Below, piece by piece: positions 8,080-16,134 of a stretch of DNA of 64,000 nucleotides. The notes under the pieces were generated by a model, which worked only from the letters and a program-made list of their open reading frames with translations, ran no database searches and was not told the origin of the DNA. Source of the stretch: CAXXOK01 sp963664595 (GTDB lineage Bacteria > Bacillota > Clostridia > Christensenellales > Aristaeellaceae). Every line of letters begins with the position of its first letter. Within the stretch, counting starts at the first letter, position 1. A program made the translations under genes and the position numbers. The stretch spans positions 248,001-312,000 of the forward strand of contig CAXXOK010000011.1 in assembly GCA_963664595.2 (NCBI GenBank), read 5' to 3'.

Positions 8080-9417
8080 ATGAAAAAATTCCTATCCATG
8101 GTTCTGGCTGTTACGATGCTGGTAAGCGTGAGTGCGGCCTTCGCCGCAGCGCCCGTGGCATCAACTGATCTGGCCTACACGGGAGAGCTGGAAATCATGC
8201 ACTTCTCCACTTCCGAAGAGTCCGAAGGCAACGGCGGCTCGGATGGATTCCGCACCGTTTTGGCTGCTTGGAGCGAAGCGCATCCCGGCATCACCCTGAC
8301 CCAGAACGTTCTCGCCAACGCCGAATATAAGACCCAGGTCGCAACGCTTGCAGCCGCAGGCGATCTGCCCGATGTGTTCCTGCTCCAGGGCATGAATACC
8401 ATCTCCTGGGCCGATCAGGGACTGGTTTTAGATCTGACCGAAGCCGTGACCGGATCTCCCTACTATGCGGATTACAACACCGCGTACTTCACCCCCTTCA
8501 CCGTGGGCAGCTCCATCTATGGCTTCCCGGTACTCACCGGCGGCACCTGCACCGTGGTTGTGTACGACAAGGCCATGTGGGCCGAAGCCGGCTACGACAC
8601 CTTCCCCTCCACCTGGGCTGATGTGGAAGCCGCTTCCGCGTACTTCAACGAAAAAGGCATCTACACCATCGCGTTTGGCAACGGCGGCCAGTGGCAGATG
8701 AACTCCTGCTTCCTGTCCACGCTGGGCAACCGTTACACCGGCCCCGAATGGTTTGCCAGCCTGATCGCCAAGGGCGGCGCCGCTTTCACCGATCCTGAAT
8801 TTGTGGCAGCTCTTGCTGAAACCCAGCGCCTGTTCGCCTCAACCTCCATCTTCAACGAAGACTTCAACGCCGTCACCAACGAAGATACCCGTGAGTACTT
8901 CATCGCCGGCGACGCGGCTGCTTTCATCGGCGGCAACTGGGATGAGTCCTACATTGCAAACGCCCTGAAAGACACCGAAAAGTTCAATAACCTCGGCTTC
9001 GCCGTTCTGCCGCAGCCTGCGGACGCCACCAAGGCTCCCGACTCCCAGAACATTGGCTTGGGCTATGCCGTAGCCATCAACCCCAAAGTGGCCGAAGATC
9101 CCGCCAAACTGGCTGCCGCGATTGATCTGGCCCGCGAAATCACCGGCCCCGCCTTCTCCAGCTATGTGGCCGAGAACTACGCTCTGGGCGGCCTCACCAA
9201 GGCTGGCGATGTGGACCTGTCCGCTTTCGACGCCGTCACGCAGGCTTTCTACAACTGGTCCTATGTGGACACCTCCACCTGTGAAATCTACGACTCCTAC
9301 ATCAACTCGGCTGTGTGGAGTGTGCTGAACACGGATCTCCAGACCATGACCAACGGCGGAATGACGCCTGAGGACGTGGCCGCGGAAACGCAGGCAGCGT
9401 ACGAAGCCAACTACTAA
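8080..9417 (+). CDS. ABC sugar transporter, extracellular solute-binding protein
   Basis: A 445-residue family 1 (CUT1) solute-binding protein. The N-terminus MKKFLSMVLAVTMLVSVSAA is a Sec signal peptide ending AFA-AAP with no lipobox cysteine, unusual for a Gram-positive binding protein, which is normally lipid-anchored. The mature part shows the family's features: LPDVFLLQG, DLTEAV, YGFPVLTGGTCTVVVYDKAM, AAAFIGGNWD, PDSQNIGLGYAVAINPK. The start follows AAAGGAGGAAACTTTCGT; an upstream ATG-less extension is ignored. The two permease genes follow after a hairpin terminator. The ligand is not identifiable. Confidence 0.92.
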   Translation: MKKFLSMVLAVTMLVSVSAAFAAAPVASTDLAYTGELEIMHFSTSEESEGNGGSDGFRTVLAAWSEAHPGITLTQNVLANAEYKTQVATLAAAGDLPDVFLLQGMNTISWADQGLVLDLTEAVTGSPYYADYNTAYFTPFTVGSSIYGFPVLTGGTCTVVVYDKAMWAEAGYDTFPSTWADVEAASAYFNEKGIYTIAFGNGGQWQMNSCFLSTLGNRYTGPEWFASLIAKGGAAFTDPEFVAALAETQRLFASTSIFNEDFNAVTNEDTREYFIAGDAAAFIGGNWDESYIANALKDTEKFNNLGFAVLPQPADATKAPDSQNIGLGYAVAINPKVAEDPAKLAAAIDLAREITGPAFSSYVAENYALGGLTKAGDVDLSAFDAVTQAFYNWSYVDTSTCEIYDSYINSAVWSVLNTDLQTMTNGGMTPEDVAAETQAAYEANY

Positions 9418-9449
9418 TCCAACCTGTTAGTAGTCTGTTAGCAATGTGA

Positions 9450-9494
9450 AAAGCCGTTCTGCCTGCTTTTCCGGTAGGCAGGACGGTTTTTCTT
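9450..9494 (+). terminator. Intrinsic terminator/attenuator between binding protein and permease genes
   Basis: CCGTTCTGCCT (9454-9464) pairs with AGGCAGGACGG (9476-9486), followed by TTTTTCTTTC. It lies within the operon, 37 bp after the binding protein stop. Such partial terminators let the binding protein be made in excess of the permeases. Confidence 0.85.
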
Positions 9495-9529
9495 TCATAC
9501 ACTACGGAATTCGTTGGGAGGCTTCCGCA

Positions 9530-10423
9530 ATGCTTGATTCTATCAGGCCCAAGAAACGAACGATTTTTCTTTATCTCCTTCTGCCCGTTATCATTTACGC
9601 CTTTACGGTGTTTGTTCCCCTGGTGGCCGCCTTCGTGTTCAGCTTTTTTGAGTGGAAGGGCGGCCCGGTGAAAACCTTCAACGGATGGGATAACTACATT
9701 GCCCTGCTGCACGATTCGGATTTCTGGCATGCGTTTGGCAATAACATCTATCTGGTTGTCGCCTGTCTGATCGGACAGATCGGTATCGCGTTCATCATGG
9801 TGCTGCTGATCAACTCCAAGCTGGCTAAAACCAAAAGCCTTCACCGCACGCTCGATTTTTTCCCGAGCACCATTTCCGCCGTTTGTATCGGCATGATCTG
9901 GACCATGGTTTACCACAACAAATACGGTATTCTTAACTGGATTTTAACGTCCATCGGCCGCGCCGACCTTTGCCAGGTCTGGCTGAACAATACCCAGCAC
10001 ATCATGCTGATCGTTACCATCCCGCTGATCTGGCAATTTATCGGGTATTATATGATTATTCTCTTCTCCGCTATCGCGGGGATTGACCGCGAAGTATTTG
10101 AAAGCGCCGAAATTGACGGCGCCAACGCGGTGCAGACCGCGCTGAACATCACCCTGCCGCTGATTAAGAACACGATGCTTGTATGTGTAACGCTGTGTAT
10201 CGCAGGCAACATGAAAGCTTTTGATAATATCTATGTGATGACCAAGGGCGGACCCGGCACCGCCTCCATGGTGATGGCGCTGTACGGATACAAAATATCC
10301 TTCGAGCAAAGCAACATGGGCTACGGCAGCAGCATATCCGTCGGGATTTTTGTGCTGTCGCTGCTGGTGATCGGCGGCTCGCAGTGGCTGATCAAAAAAA
10401 TCTCCAAACGGGTGGAGGTGTAA
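9530..10423 (+). CDS. ABC sugar transporter permease (MalF/UgpA type)
   Basis: About 297 residues with six hydrophobic segments, starting MLDSIRPKKRTIFLYLLLPV. The conserved EAA loop that contacts the ATPase is at about residues 185-205 (EVFESAEIDGANAVQTALNI). The ATG at 9530 follows GGGAGGCTTCCGCA; an upstream frame extension overlaps the terminator hairpin and is rejected. It is followed 4 bp later by the second permease. No ATPase gene is in the operon, so a shared MsmX-type ATPase elsewhere is expected. Confidence 0.93.
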   Translation: MLDSIRPKKRTIFLYLLLPVIIYAFTVFVPLVAAFVFSFFEWKGGPVKTFNGWDNYIALLHDSDFWHAFGNNIYLVVACLIGQIGIAFIMVLLINSKLAKTKSLHRTLDFFPSTISAVCIGMIWTMVYHNKYGILNWILTSIGRADLCQVWLNNTQHIMLIVTIPLIWQFIGYYMIILFSAIAGIDREVFESAEIDGANAVQTALNITLPLIKNTMLVCVTLCIAGNMKAFDNIYVMTKGGPGTASMVMALYGYKISFEQSNMGYGSSISVGIFVLSLLVIGGSQWLIKKISKRVEV

Positions 10424-10427
10424 CGGC

Positions 10428-11285
10428 GTGGCAAAGAAGAAAAAGAAGCTTGACGCAAAAAAAGGCGTCCTTGGCTCGCTGATCAACCTCTTGCTGTGGA
10501 TTTTCTCCCTGTCCTGCGTATTTCCGCTGATCTGGATGGGCTACTCATCGCTCAAGGAAAAGCGCGTATTCAACGCGGATATCATGGGCCTGCCCAAGGA
10601 TCCGACCCTGATCAATTACCAGCGCATCCTCAGCAACAGCGACTATCATTTAACCGAAAGCATGTTCAACAGCCTGCGCACCACGTTTCTGAGCATCCTG
10701 CTGATCGTTTTGTTCAGCTTCATCGTCGGTTATATCCTGTCCCGCGTCCGTTTTGCGCTCAACCGTCCGCTCTATGTCATGTTCCTGATGGGCCTGCTCA
10801 TCCCCGTGCATTCCCTGCTGGTTCCCATTTACGTCGTGTTCAAGGGCATGGGCATTAACAACCAGTGGTACACGCTGCTCTTCCCCTATGTCAGTTTCGG
10901 GCTCCCCATCGGTATTTTTCTGGTGGAGGGCTTCGTTAAAAGCATCCCCATATCCCTGGAGGAGGCCGCTTCCATTGACGGCAGCACCTTCTCCAATACG
11001 CTCTGGCGAATCATTATGCCGATCTGCAAGCCGATCCTGATCACCATCGCCATTATCCAGGTGTTCAGCTGCTGGAATGAGTTTTCATTCGCGTTAGTGC
11101 TGATCAAGGATGTGCGGCTGCAAACCGTTCCCCTGGCGCTTACGCAGTTCAAGGGCCAGTTCGCATCGGATTACCCCAAGCAGATGGCTGCCATGCTGCT
11201 GACCATGGCCCCGATCGTGATTCTGTACTTCATCTTCAACCGTGAAATTATCAAGGGCATGGTTGCCGGCGCCGTAAAAGGCTGA
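10428..11285 (+). CDS. ABC sugar transporter permease (MalG/UgpE type)
   Basis: A 285-residue partner permease with six membrane segments after a lysine-rich start (MAKKKKKLDAKKGVLGSLIN). The EAA loop reads SIPISLEEAASIDGSTFSNT. The start is GTG, preceded by GGAGGTGTAACGGC. It closes the operon; downstream is a block of hairpins and repeats leading to the convergent enolase gene. Confidence 0.93.
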   Translation: MAKKKKKLDAKKGVLGSLINLLLWIFSLSCVFPLIWMGYSSLKEKRVFNADIMGLPKDPTLINYQRILSNSDYHLTESMFNSLRTTFLSILLIVLFSFIVGYILSRVRFALNRPLYVMFLMGLLIPVHSLLVPIYVVFKGMGINNQWYTLLFPYVSFGLPIGIFLVEGFVKSIPISLEEAASIDGSTFSNTLWRIIMPICKPILITIAIIQVFSCWNEFSFALVLIKDVRLQTVPLALTQFKGQFASDYPKQMAAMLLTMAPIVILYFIFNREIIKGMVAGAVKG

Positions 11286-11344
11286 TCCGGTTGTACTTTT
11301 CCGCTCTAAATCAGTCCTGCGTTTTAGCCTCCCCATAAAAAACG

Positions 11345-11375
11345 AGAACCGTCGCATTCATCATGCGGCGGTTCT
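11345..11375. terminator. Terminator hairpin H1 (left copy)
   Basis: AGAACCGTCGCAT, loop TCATC, ATGCGGCGGTTCT (one G-T pair). An A run precedes it, so it works best on the minus strand, but it also sits 60 bp after the permease stop. The same hairpin with the same loop recurs at 11776-11806 on the far side of two repeats. Confidence 0.75.
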
Positions 11376-11378
11376 GCC

Positions 11379-11556
11379 TGTCAAAGAACCTCTTCGGGTC
11401 GTTATCGCCGCTCGCTTCATAACGCCTTGGGCGCTGTTCGCTCGCTTACCCCTTTGCTGTAACGCAAGCTTTTGGGGTTCCACCCCAATCCCCGGCAAGG
11501 GTTTCACCCCTGCACCCTGACCAGGACTTTCAGCCCTGGACCCTTCTTTTTTGACA
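11379..11556 (-). repeat. Structured repeat A, copy 1 (178 bp)
   Basis: Bounded by TGTCAAA and TTTGACA. Read on the minus strand it contains a chain of hairpins: CCAGGGCT/AGTCCTGG, AGGGGT/ACCCTT, TTGGGGT/ACCCCAA, AGCGCC/GGCGCT and GACCCGAAGAGGTTC. Four other copies of the same length lie at 11596, 13258, 26551 and 61712. Non-coding: open frames in it are not conserved between copies. Confidence 0.9.
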
Positions 11557-11562
11557 GCTTGA

Positions 11563-11587
11563 CGGACGCCGGATATTCCGGCGTCCG
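11563..11587. terminator. Hairpin H2 between two repeat A copies
   Basis: CGGACGCCGGA, TAT, TCCGGCGTCCG: a perfect 11-bp stem. It separates repeat copies 1 and 2 and is unrelated to H1. It resembles a terminator core without a T tract of its own on either side. Confidence 0.6.
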
Positions 11588-11595
11588 CTTCAGCC

Positions 11596-11773
11596 TGTCA
11601 AAGAACCTCTTCGGGTCATTATCGCCGCTCGCTTCATAGCGCCTTGGGCGCTGTTCGCTCGCTTTACCCGTTGCTGTAACGCAAGCCTTTGGGGTTCCAC
11701 CCCAATCCCCGGCAAGGGTTTCACCCCTGCACCCTGACCAGGACTTTCAGCCCTGGACCCCTTCTTTTTGACA
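11596..11773 (-). repeat. Structured repeat A, copy 2 (178 bp)
   Basis: Same ends, orientation and length as copy 1, from which it is separated by 39 bp. It is almost identical to copy 1 apart from a few substitutions. On its right it abuts hairpin H1'. Confidence 0.9.
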
Positions 11774-11775
11774 GT

Positions 11776-11806
11776 AAAACCGCCACATTCATCATGCGGC
11801 GGTTTT
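11776..11806 (-). terminator. Terminator hairpin H1' of enolase
   Basis: AAAACCGCCACAT, loop TCATC, ATGCGGCGGTTTT. On the minus strand it follows the enolase stop by 32 bp and ends in TTTTACTG. Its stem and loop nearly match H1 at 11345, so the two repeat A copies are bracketed by a duplicated hairpin. Confidence 0.8.
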
Positions 11807-11838
11807 GTTGTTACCATATGGCTTTTTGAGCCATTCTA

Positions 11839-13117
11839 TTACTTAGTAAAGGCTGCCTTGCCGGGATAGGTCGCAGCCTGGCCGAGCTCCTCCTCAATCC
11901 GGAGCAGACGGTTGTACTTGCTCACACGCTCGCTACGGCTGGGCGCGCCGGTTTTAATCTGCCCGGCGTTAAGCGCCCACCGCGAGATCGGCGATGGTCG
12001 TATCGCAGGTTTCGCCGGAGCGGTGGGAAATAACGGCGGTGAAGTTGGCCTTGTGGGCCATCTGCACGGCCTCGATGGTCTCCCACAGGGAGCCGATCTG
12101 GTTGAGCTTGATGAGAATGGAGTTGGAGCTTTTGCCGTCGATGCCCTTTTTCAGGCGCTTGGTATTGGTAACATACAGGTCGTCGCCAACCAGCTGCACC
12201 TTGTGGCCCAGCCGTTCGTTCAGCTTCTTCCAGCCGTCCCAATCCTCCTCGTCCAGCGCGTCCTCAATGGAGGCGATCGGGTATTTGTCCACCATCTTCT
12301 CCCAGTAATCAATCAGCTCGTCGGCCGTATAGTGAATCCTATGCTTGGGCAGAAAATAGCCGCTTTCGGCTTTCCATTCGCTGGACGCCGAGTCGATCGC
12401 CAGCATAAAATCGTCGTAGGGCTTATATCCGGCTTCCTCAATGGCGCGGATCAGGTATTGGATGGCTTCCTCGTCGCTTTGCAGGTTGGGGGCGTAACCG
12501 CCCTCATCGCCGACGGCGGTGGAGTGTCCGTCCTTCTTCAGGATCTTCGCCAGGGTATGGAACACCTCGGTGCTCCAGCGCAGCCCTTCGGAAAAGGTGG
12601 GTGCGCCCACCGGCATGATCATGAACTCCTGAATATCGATATTGTTGGCCGCATGCGCGCCGCCGTTCAATACGTTCATCATGGGTACAGGCAGCGTGTG
12701 CGCTGCGGCGCCGCCCAGGAAACGGTACAGGGGGATGCCTTCCGCCGCCGCAGCCGCTTTGGCCGCTGCCAGCGAAACGGCGAGGATGGCGTTGGCGCCG
12801 AGATTTGATTTGTCGTGGGTGCCGTCGGCCGCCATCATGGCCTTGTCGATCTCCGCCGTCTGCGCGGCGTCCATCCCCGCAAGCGCCTCGTTGATCTTGG
12901 TGTCGATGTGCTGCACGGCCTTGAGCACGCCCTTGCCGCCGAAGCGTTTGGGGTCGTTGTCGCGTAGCTCCAGCGCCTCAAACTGTCCGGTGGATGCGCC
13001 GCTTGGCACAGCAGCGGTAGCTTCCACACCGTTTGTCAGGGTAACGACCGCTTCCACGGTGGGGTTGCCGCGGGAATCGATAATTTCACGTCCGTGGGTT
13101 TTTTGAATGGGATACAT
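11839..13117 (-). CDS. eno: Enolase, with a single-base frameshift near the C-terminus
   Basis: Glycolytic 2-phosphoglycerate dehydratase. From MYPIQKTHGREIIDSRGNPT the frame is intact through the catalytic and metal-binding parts (VGDEGGYAPN, SIEDALDEEDWDGW, LVGDDLYVTN, SILIKLNQIGS, SHRSGETCDTTIADLAV). It then hits a stop at 11969. One extra G in the minus-strand run GTGGGCGCTTAACGCC (11976-11978) causes this: removing it restores ALNAGQIKTGAPSRSERVSK and the rest, ending GKAAFTK at 11839, for about 425 residues, the normal length. Start at 13115-13117 chosen by homology of the N-terminus. A sequencing error in a G run is the simplest reason, since enolase is rarely dispensable. Confidence 0.9.
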
Positions 13118-13230
13118 ATGATTCTGCCTCCGATCATTGTCGTGGTGTATCTGTGTAAGCACGCTGCCCTGCGGCGGCATGCCGTGTAACGCTTTCCCTT
13201 ATAGTATACACCTTCCGTTCCATTTGAAAC

Positions 13231-13252
13231 AGGGCCGCGGAACCGCGGCCCT
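13231..13252. terminator. Hairpin left of repeat A copy 3
   Basis: AGGGCCGCGG, AA, CCGCGGCCCT: a perfect 10-bp stem, 6 bp from the repeat. Its near-copy lies at 14769-14790 on the other side of the repeat. Confidence 0.7.
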
Positions 13253-13336
13253 CAGGTTGTCAAAAAAGAAGGGTCCAGGGCTGAAGGCCCTGGTCAGGGT
13301 GCAGGGGTGAAACCCTTGCCGGGGATTGGGGTGGAA

Positions 13337-14659
13337 TGTATAGACTAGTAACATGGTTTACAGAAAGTCCGAGGACATGATTTACAGTTTTCGAATAAAA
13401 TAGAGGCATGAAAACGCAAGGGAGCGGTGGCCATGCCTTGGGAAGAGAGAACTGTGGAAATGAATCGGGCTGAGTTTGTCAAAAGAGCGCTGGCCGGGGA
13501 GAAGAACAAGAGCGCTCTGTGCCGTGAATACGGAATAAGCAGGCCAACAGGAGACAAGTGGATCAAACGGCATAAAGCCGGAGAAGGGATGAGGGACCGA
13601 AGCAAGGCGCCGTTCCACACCCCGAATAAGCTCAGCGCAGAGACTGAAACCATAATTGTAGAAGCGAGACAGAAAGAACCTGCGATCGGCGCCAAAAAGA
13701 TCCATCGGATGCTAAGCAACCAGGGCTATACGAAGCTGCCCTGTGTCAGCACCGTCAATGCCGTGCTGAAACGCAATCACCTCATCACACGGGAAGCAAG
13801 CCAGGCTGCTGCACGATGTAAACGGTTTGAAAAAGAAGCCCCGAACATCCTGTGGCAGACCGACTTCAAGGGCAACTTCGCGATGCAAAACGGAGAACGT
13901 TGCCACCCCTTGTCGATCATCGACGATCACAGCCGGTTCTGCCTGTGTGCCGATGCGAAAGCAAATGAACAGCACAAAGGGGTAGAAGAGAGTTTTCGTA
14001 AGGTTTTCAAGGAATACGGATTACCGCAGATGCTGCTTTGCGATAACGGAAACCCCTGGGGTACAAATTACAGCGGCGGATATACCCCATTTGAGGTCTG
14101 GTTAATGGAGCTTGGTATCCTGACTATTCATATTCGTCCGCATCATCCGCAGACTCAGGGGAAAGCGGAGAAATTCAACCGGTCCTACAAGGATGAAAGG
14201 CTACAGTATCACGTGCCTTACGACCTAATTGATGCCGACCGCCAGCGGACGGAATACCGGGAGTTTTACAATCAGAAGCGGCCGCATCATGCGCTGGGGC
14301 TGGATGCTCCGGCAGAGCACTATCAGGCAAGCACACGCGTTTTCCCTGAGAGAATAACGGACTGGGAATATGGAACGGAATGTGAATTGCGTGAAGTTAA
14401 GAAGAAAGGGTATATCCACTATGGAGGAGAGCGTTACTTTCTCAGCTGTTCGTTCGGGGGCAAGTGTATTGCGGTAAAGCCCTCATCGATAGATGGTTTT
14501 GTAAATCTGCTCTATCGACAATTCCGGATCGGACGGATAGATTTGAGGGAAAAGAAAATGGTATCCCGCACATGCTATTTGGCAGAGGGCGATCCCCGCT
14601 TGACTGAAAAGTTGTAAACTATGTCCTCGGACAATGTGTAAACTATGTTGGGCTTGACA
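13337..14659 (+). mobile_element. IS481-family insertion sequence (1323 bp) with 5-bp target duplication TGGAA
   Basis: Begins TGTATAGACTAGTAACATGG and ends (reverse complement) TGTCAAGCCCAACATAG. Both ends then carry GTTTACA, GTCCGAGGACAT and TTTACA, forming imperfect terminal repeats of about 50 bp. TGGAA flanks both sides (13332-13336 and 14660-14664), while uninterrupted repeat A copies have it once. The 5'-TGT ends, length and a single DDE transposase fit IS481. The transposase is intact, so the insertion may be recent. Confidence 0.92.
13433..14617 (+). CDS. IS481-family transposase
   Basis: About 394 residues. An N-terminal helix-turn-helix (KSALCREYGISRPTGDKWIK) is followed by an HTH_29/32-like segment and an rve integrase core. 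The DDE residues are visible in WQTDFKGNF, LLCDNGNPW and TQGKAEKFNRS. The ATG at 13433 lies 8 bp after AAGGGAG; a GTG 6 bp upstream is also open. No frameshift or stop is present, so it is probably functional. Confidence 0.93.
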   Translation: MPWEERTVEMNRAEFVKRALAGEKNKSALCREYGISRPTGDKWIKRHKAGEGMRDRSKAPFHTPNKLSAETETIIVEARQKEPAIGAKKIHRMLSNQGYTKLPCVSTVNAVLKRNHLITREASQAAARCKRFEKEAPNILWQTDFKGNFAMQNGERCHPLSIIDDHSRFCLCADAKANEQHKGVEESFRKVFKEYGLPQMLLCDNGNPWGTNYSGGYTPFEVWLMELGILTIHIRPHHPQTQGKAEKFNRSYKDERLQYHVPYDLIDADRQRTEYREFYNQKRPHHALGLDAPAEHYQASTRVFPERITDWEYGTECELREVKKKGYIHYGGERYFLSCSFGGKCIAVKPSSIDGFVNLLYRQFRIGRIDLREKKMVSRTCYLAEGDPRLTEKL

Positions 14660-14768
14660 TGGAACCCCAAAGGCTTGCGTTGCAACAAAGGGGTAAGCGA
14701 GCGAACAGCGCCCAAGGCGCTATGAAGCGAGCGGCTATAACGACCCGAACAGGTTCTTTGATAGGCTG

Positions 14769-14790
14769 AGGGCCGCGAAACCGCGGCCCT
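14769..14790. terminator. Hairpin right of repeat A copy 3
   Basis: AGGGCCGCG, AAAC, CGCGGCCCT. It differs from the hairpin at 13231 by one base and lies 40 bp after the convergent ABC permease stop, which it may serve as terminator. Confidence 0.7.
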
Positions 14791-14830
14791 GTTCCTATGC
14801 AATATCCAATTGTCCGGCTGCCCGTACCCC

Positions 14831-16123
14831 CTATGCCCTGTGCGTCCGCGCCATACGGACCACCTTGATCAGCTCGCTGGGCTTTGGCGCTTTGCCGTAC
14901 ATCAGCACGCCCATGCGGTAGATCGCGGCGGACAGGAAGCCGATGCCCACTGTGGTACCCATCAGCAGCGCAACGGAAATTACAATCTCATACCACGCCG
15001 GATTGGACATGGCAATCCGCGCAAACATCGCCATCGGCGAGGTCAGCGGGATATAGGAGCACACCACCATCAGCGTGCCGTCCGCATTGCCGCTGGATAC
15101 GGCATTGATCACCACGATGAACGCGAATACGAAGCACATCAGGATCGGCGTCATCGACGCGGAAACGTCCTCCACGCGGGATACCAGCGACCCGACCGCG
15201 CCGTACATGAACGCGTACAGGAAGAAGCCCAGCAGGAAGAACAGCAGCACGTAGCCAACAATGGGCAGCGGCATGTTGAAGATGGACGCGATAATCGCGT
15301 TGCCCGCCCAAGCCGCTTCGTTGATGTGGTAAAACAGCACCGCCGATCCGAAGATCGCCGCCATCTGGATCAACCCGGACAGGCCCGCGGCGATCATCTT
15401 GCCAAACAGCAGGCTATTGGGCCGGGCGGAGGTGATGAGCAGCTCCATGGTGCGCGAGCTTTTCTCCGTGGCAACCGACGATGCCACGATCTGCCCGTAA
15501 ATCATAATCGCCATATACAGCGCCATCAGCATAATGTAGGTATAAAAGAAGGTATCCGTCTGGCTGACGCCCAGGTTTTCCAAGTTCACGCTGACCTCCG
15601 GATACAGTATCTCCTGGGTCTGTGCCTGGGAAACGCCCATCGCTGTGAGCGTATCATAGCGCGCAGCCTCGGTCATAGCGGCATACAGCCGGGATTGCAT
15701 ATCGTCTCCCAGGGTCAGGCTGCGGGTGATATAAGTAACGGTATTCCGGTCTTTCAGCACAACAGCGCCCGCGTAATCGCTATTCTTCACCGCGTCCCGC
15801 ACGGTTTGCACATCGTCCGCCGTCAGGCGCACGGGAGTGCCCAGCGCGTTGGCCAGCAGCACCAGCCCGTCGTCGCTCAGCGCGCCGTTCTGGTTGATGA
15901 CGGCAACCACATCCTCCCCGGAACCGGTTTCCGCCAGCTGCTCCGCCTGGGTTACCACCGTGCTTTCCACAGGCTGTTCAGGCTTTGCGAACAGCGTTTT
16001 CAGGTTAGGATAGCTGAGCACGATCATCAGCACTACCGCAAACAGGATCGTCATCACGCGGTAGATTCTGGATTTAAAATATCCGTTGAGCTCAAACCGG
16101 AGCACGGACCAAAATTGTTTCAT
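14831..16123 (-). CDS. ABC-2 type transporter permease (NatB/YhaP-like)
   Basis: About 430 residues: one N-terminal membrane helix (IYRVMTILFAVVLMIVL), a large outer domain of roughly 170 residues, then five or six C-terminal membrane segments (from DTFFYTYIMLMALYMAIMIY onward). This is the COG1668 layout of sodium or drug efflux permeases. The ATG at 16121-16123 has GAGGAGGAAGAAC upstream that overlaps the end of the ATPase gene, so the pair is coupled. The exported substrate is not known. Confidence 0.88.
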   Translation of the reverse strand: MKQFWSVLRFELNGYFKSRIYRVMTILFAVVLMIVLSYPNLKTLFAKPEQPVESTVVTQAEQLAETGSGEDVVAVINQNGALSDDGLVLLANALGTPVRLTADDVQTVRDAVKNSDYAGAVVLKDRNTVTYITRSLTLGDDMQSRLYAAMTEAARYDTLTAMGVSQAQTQEILYPEVSVNLENLGVSQTDTFFYTYIMLMALYMAIMIYGQIVASSVATEKSSRTMELLITSARPNSLLFGKMIAAGLSGLIQMAAIFGSAVLFYHINEAAWAGNAIIASIFNMPLPIVGYVLLFFLLGFFLYAFMYGAVGSLVSRVEDVSASMTPILMCFVFAFIVVINAVSSGNADGTLMVVCSYIPLTSPMAMFARIAMSNPAWYEIVISVALLMGTTVGIGFLSAAIYRMGVLMYGKAPKPSELIKVVRMARTHRA

Positions 16124-16134
16124 GTTCTTCCTCC

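Larger units (their letters stand above)
13258..14763 (+). repeat. Structured repeat A, copy 3, interrupted by IS481 element
   Basis: Left part 13258-13336 and right part 14660-14763. Removing the inserted element (13337-14659) and one copy of the 5-bp duplication leaves exactly 178 bp, the length of the other copies, with ends TGTCAAA and TTTGATA. Confidence 0.92.

Noticed and set aside
11590..11817. Small open frames inside repeat A copies (also at 26441-26813 and 61748)
   Set aside because: They cross the repeat ends, differ between copies and reflect the non-coding structured repeat.
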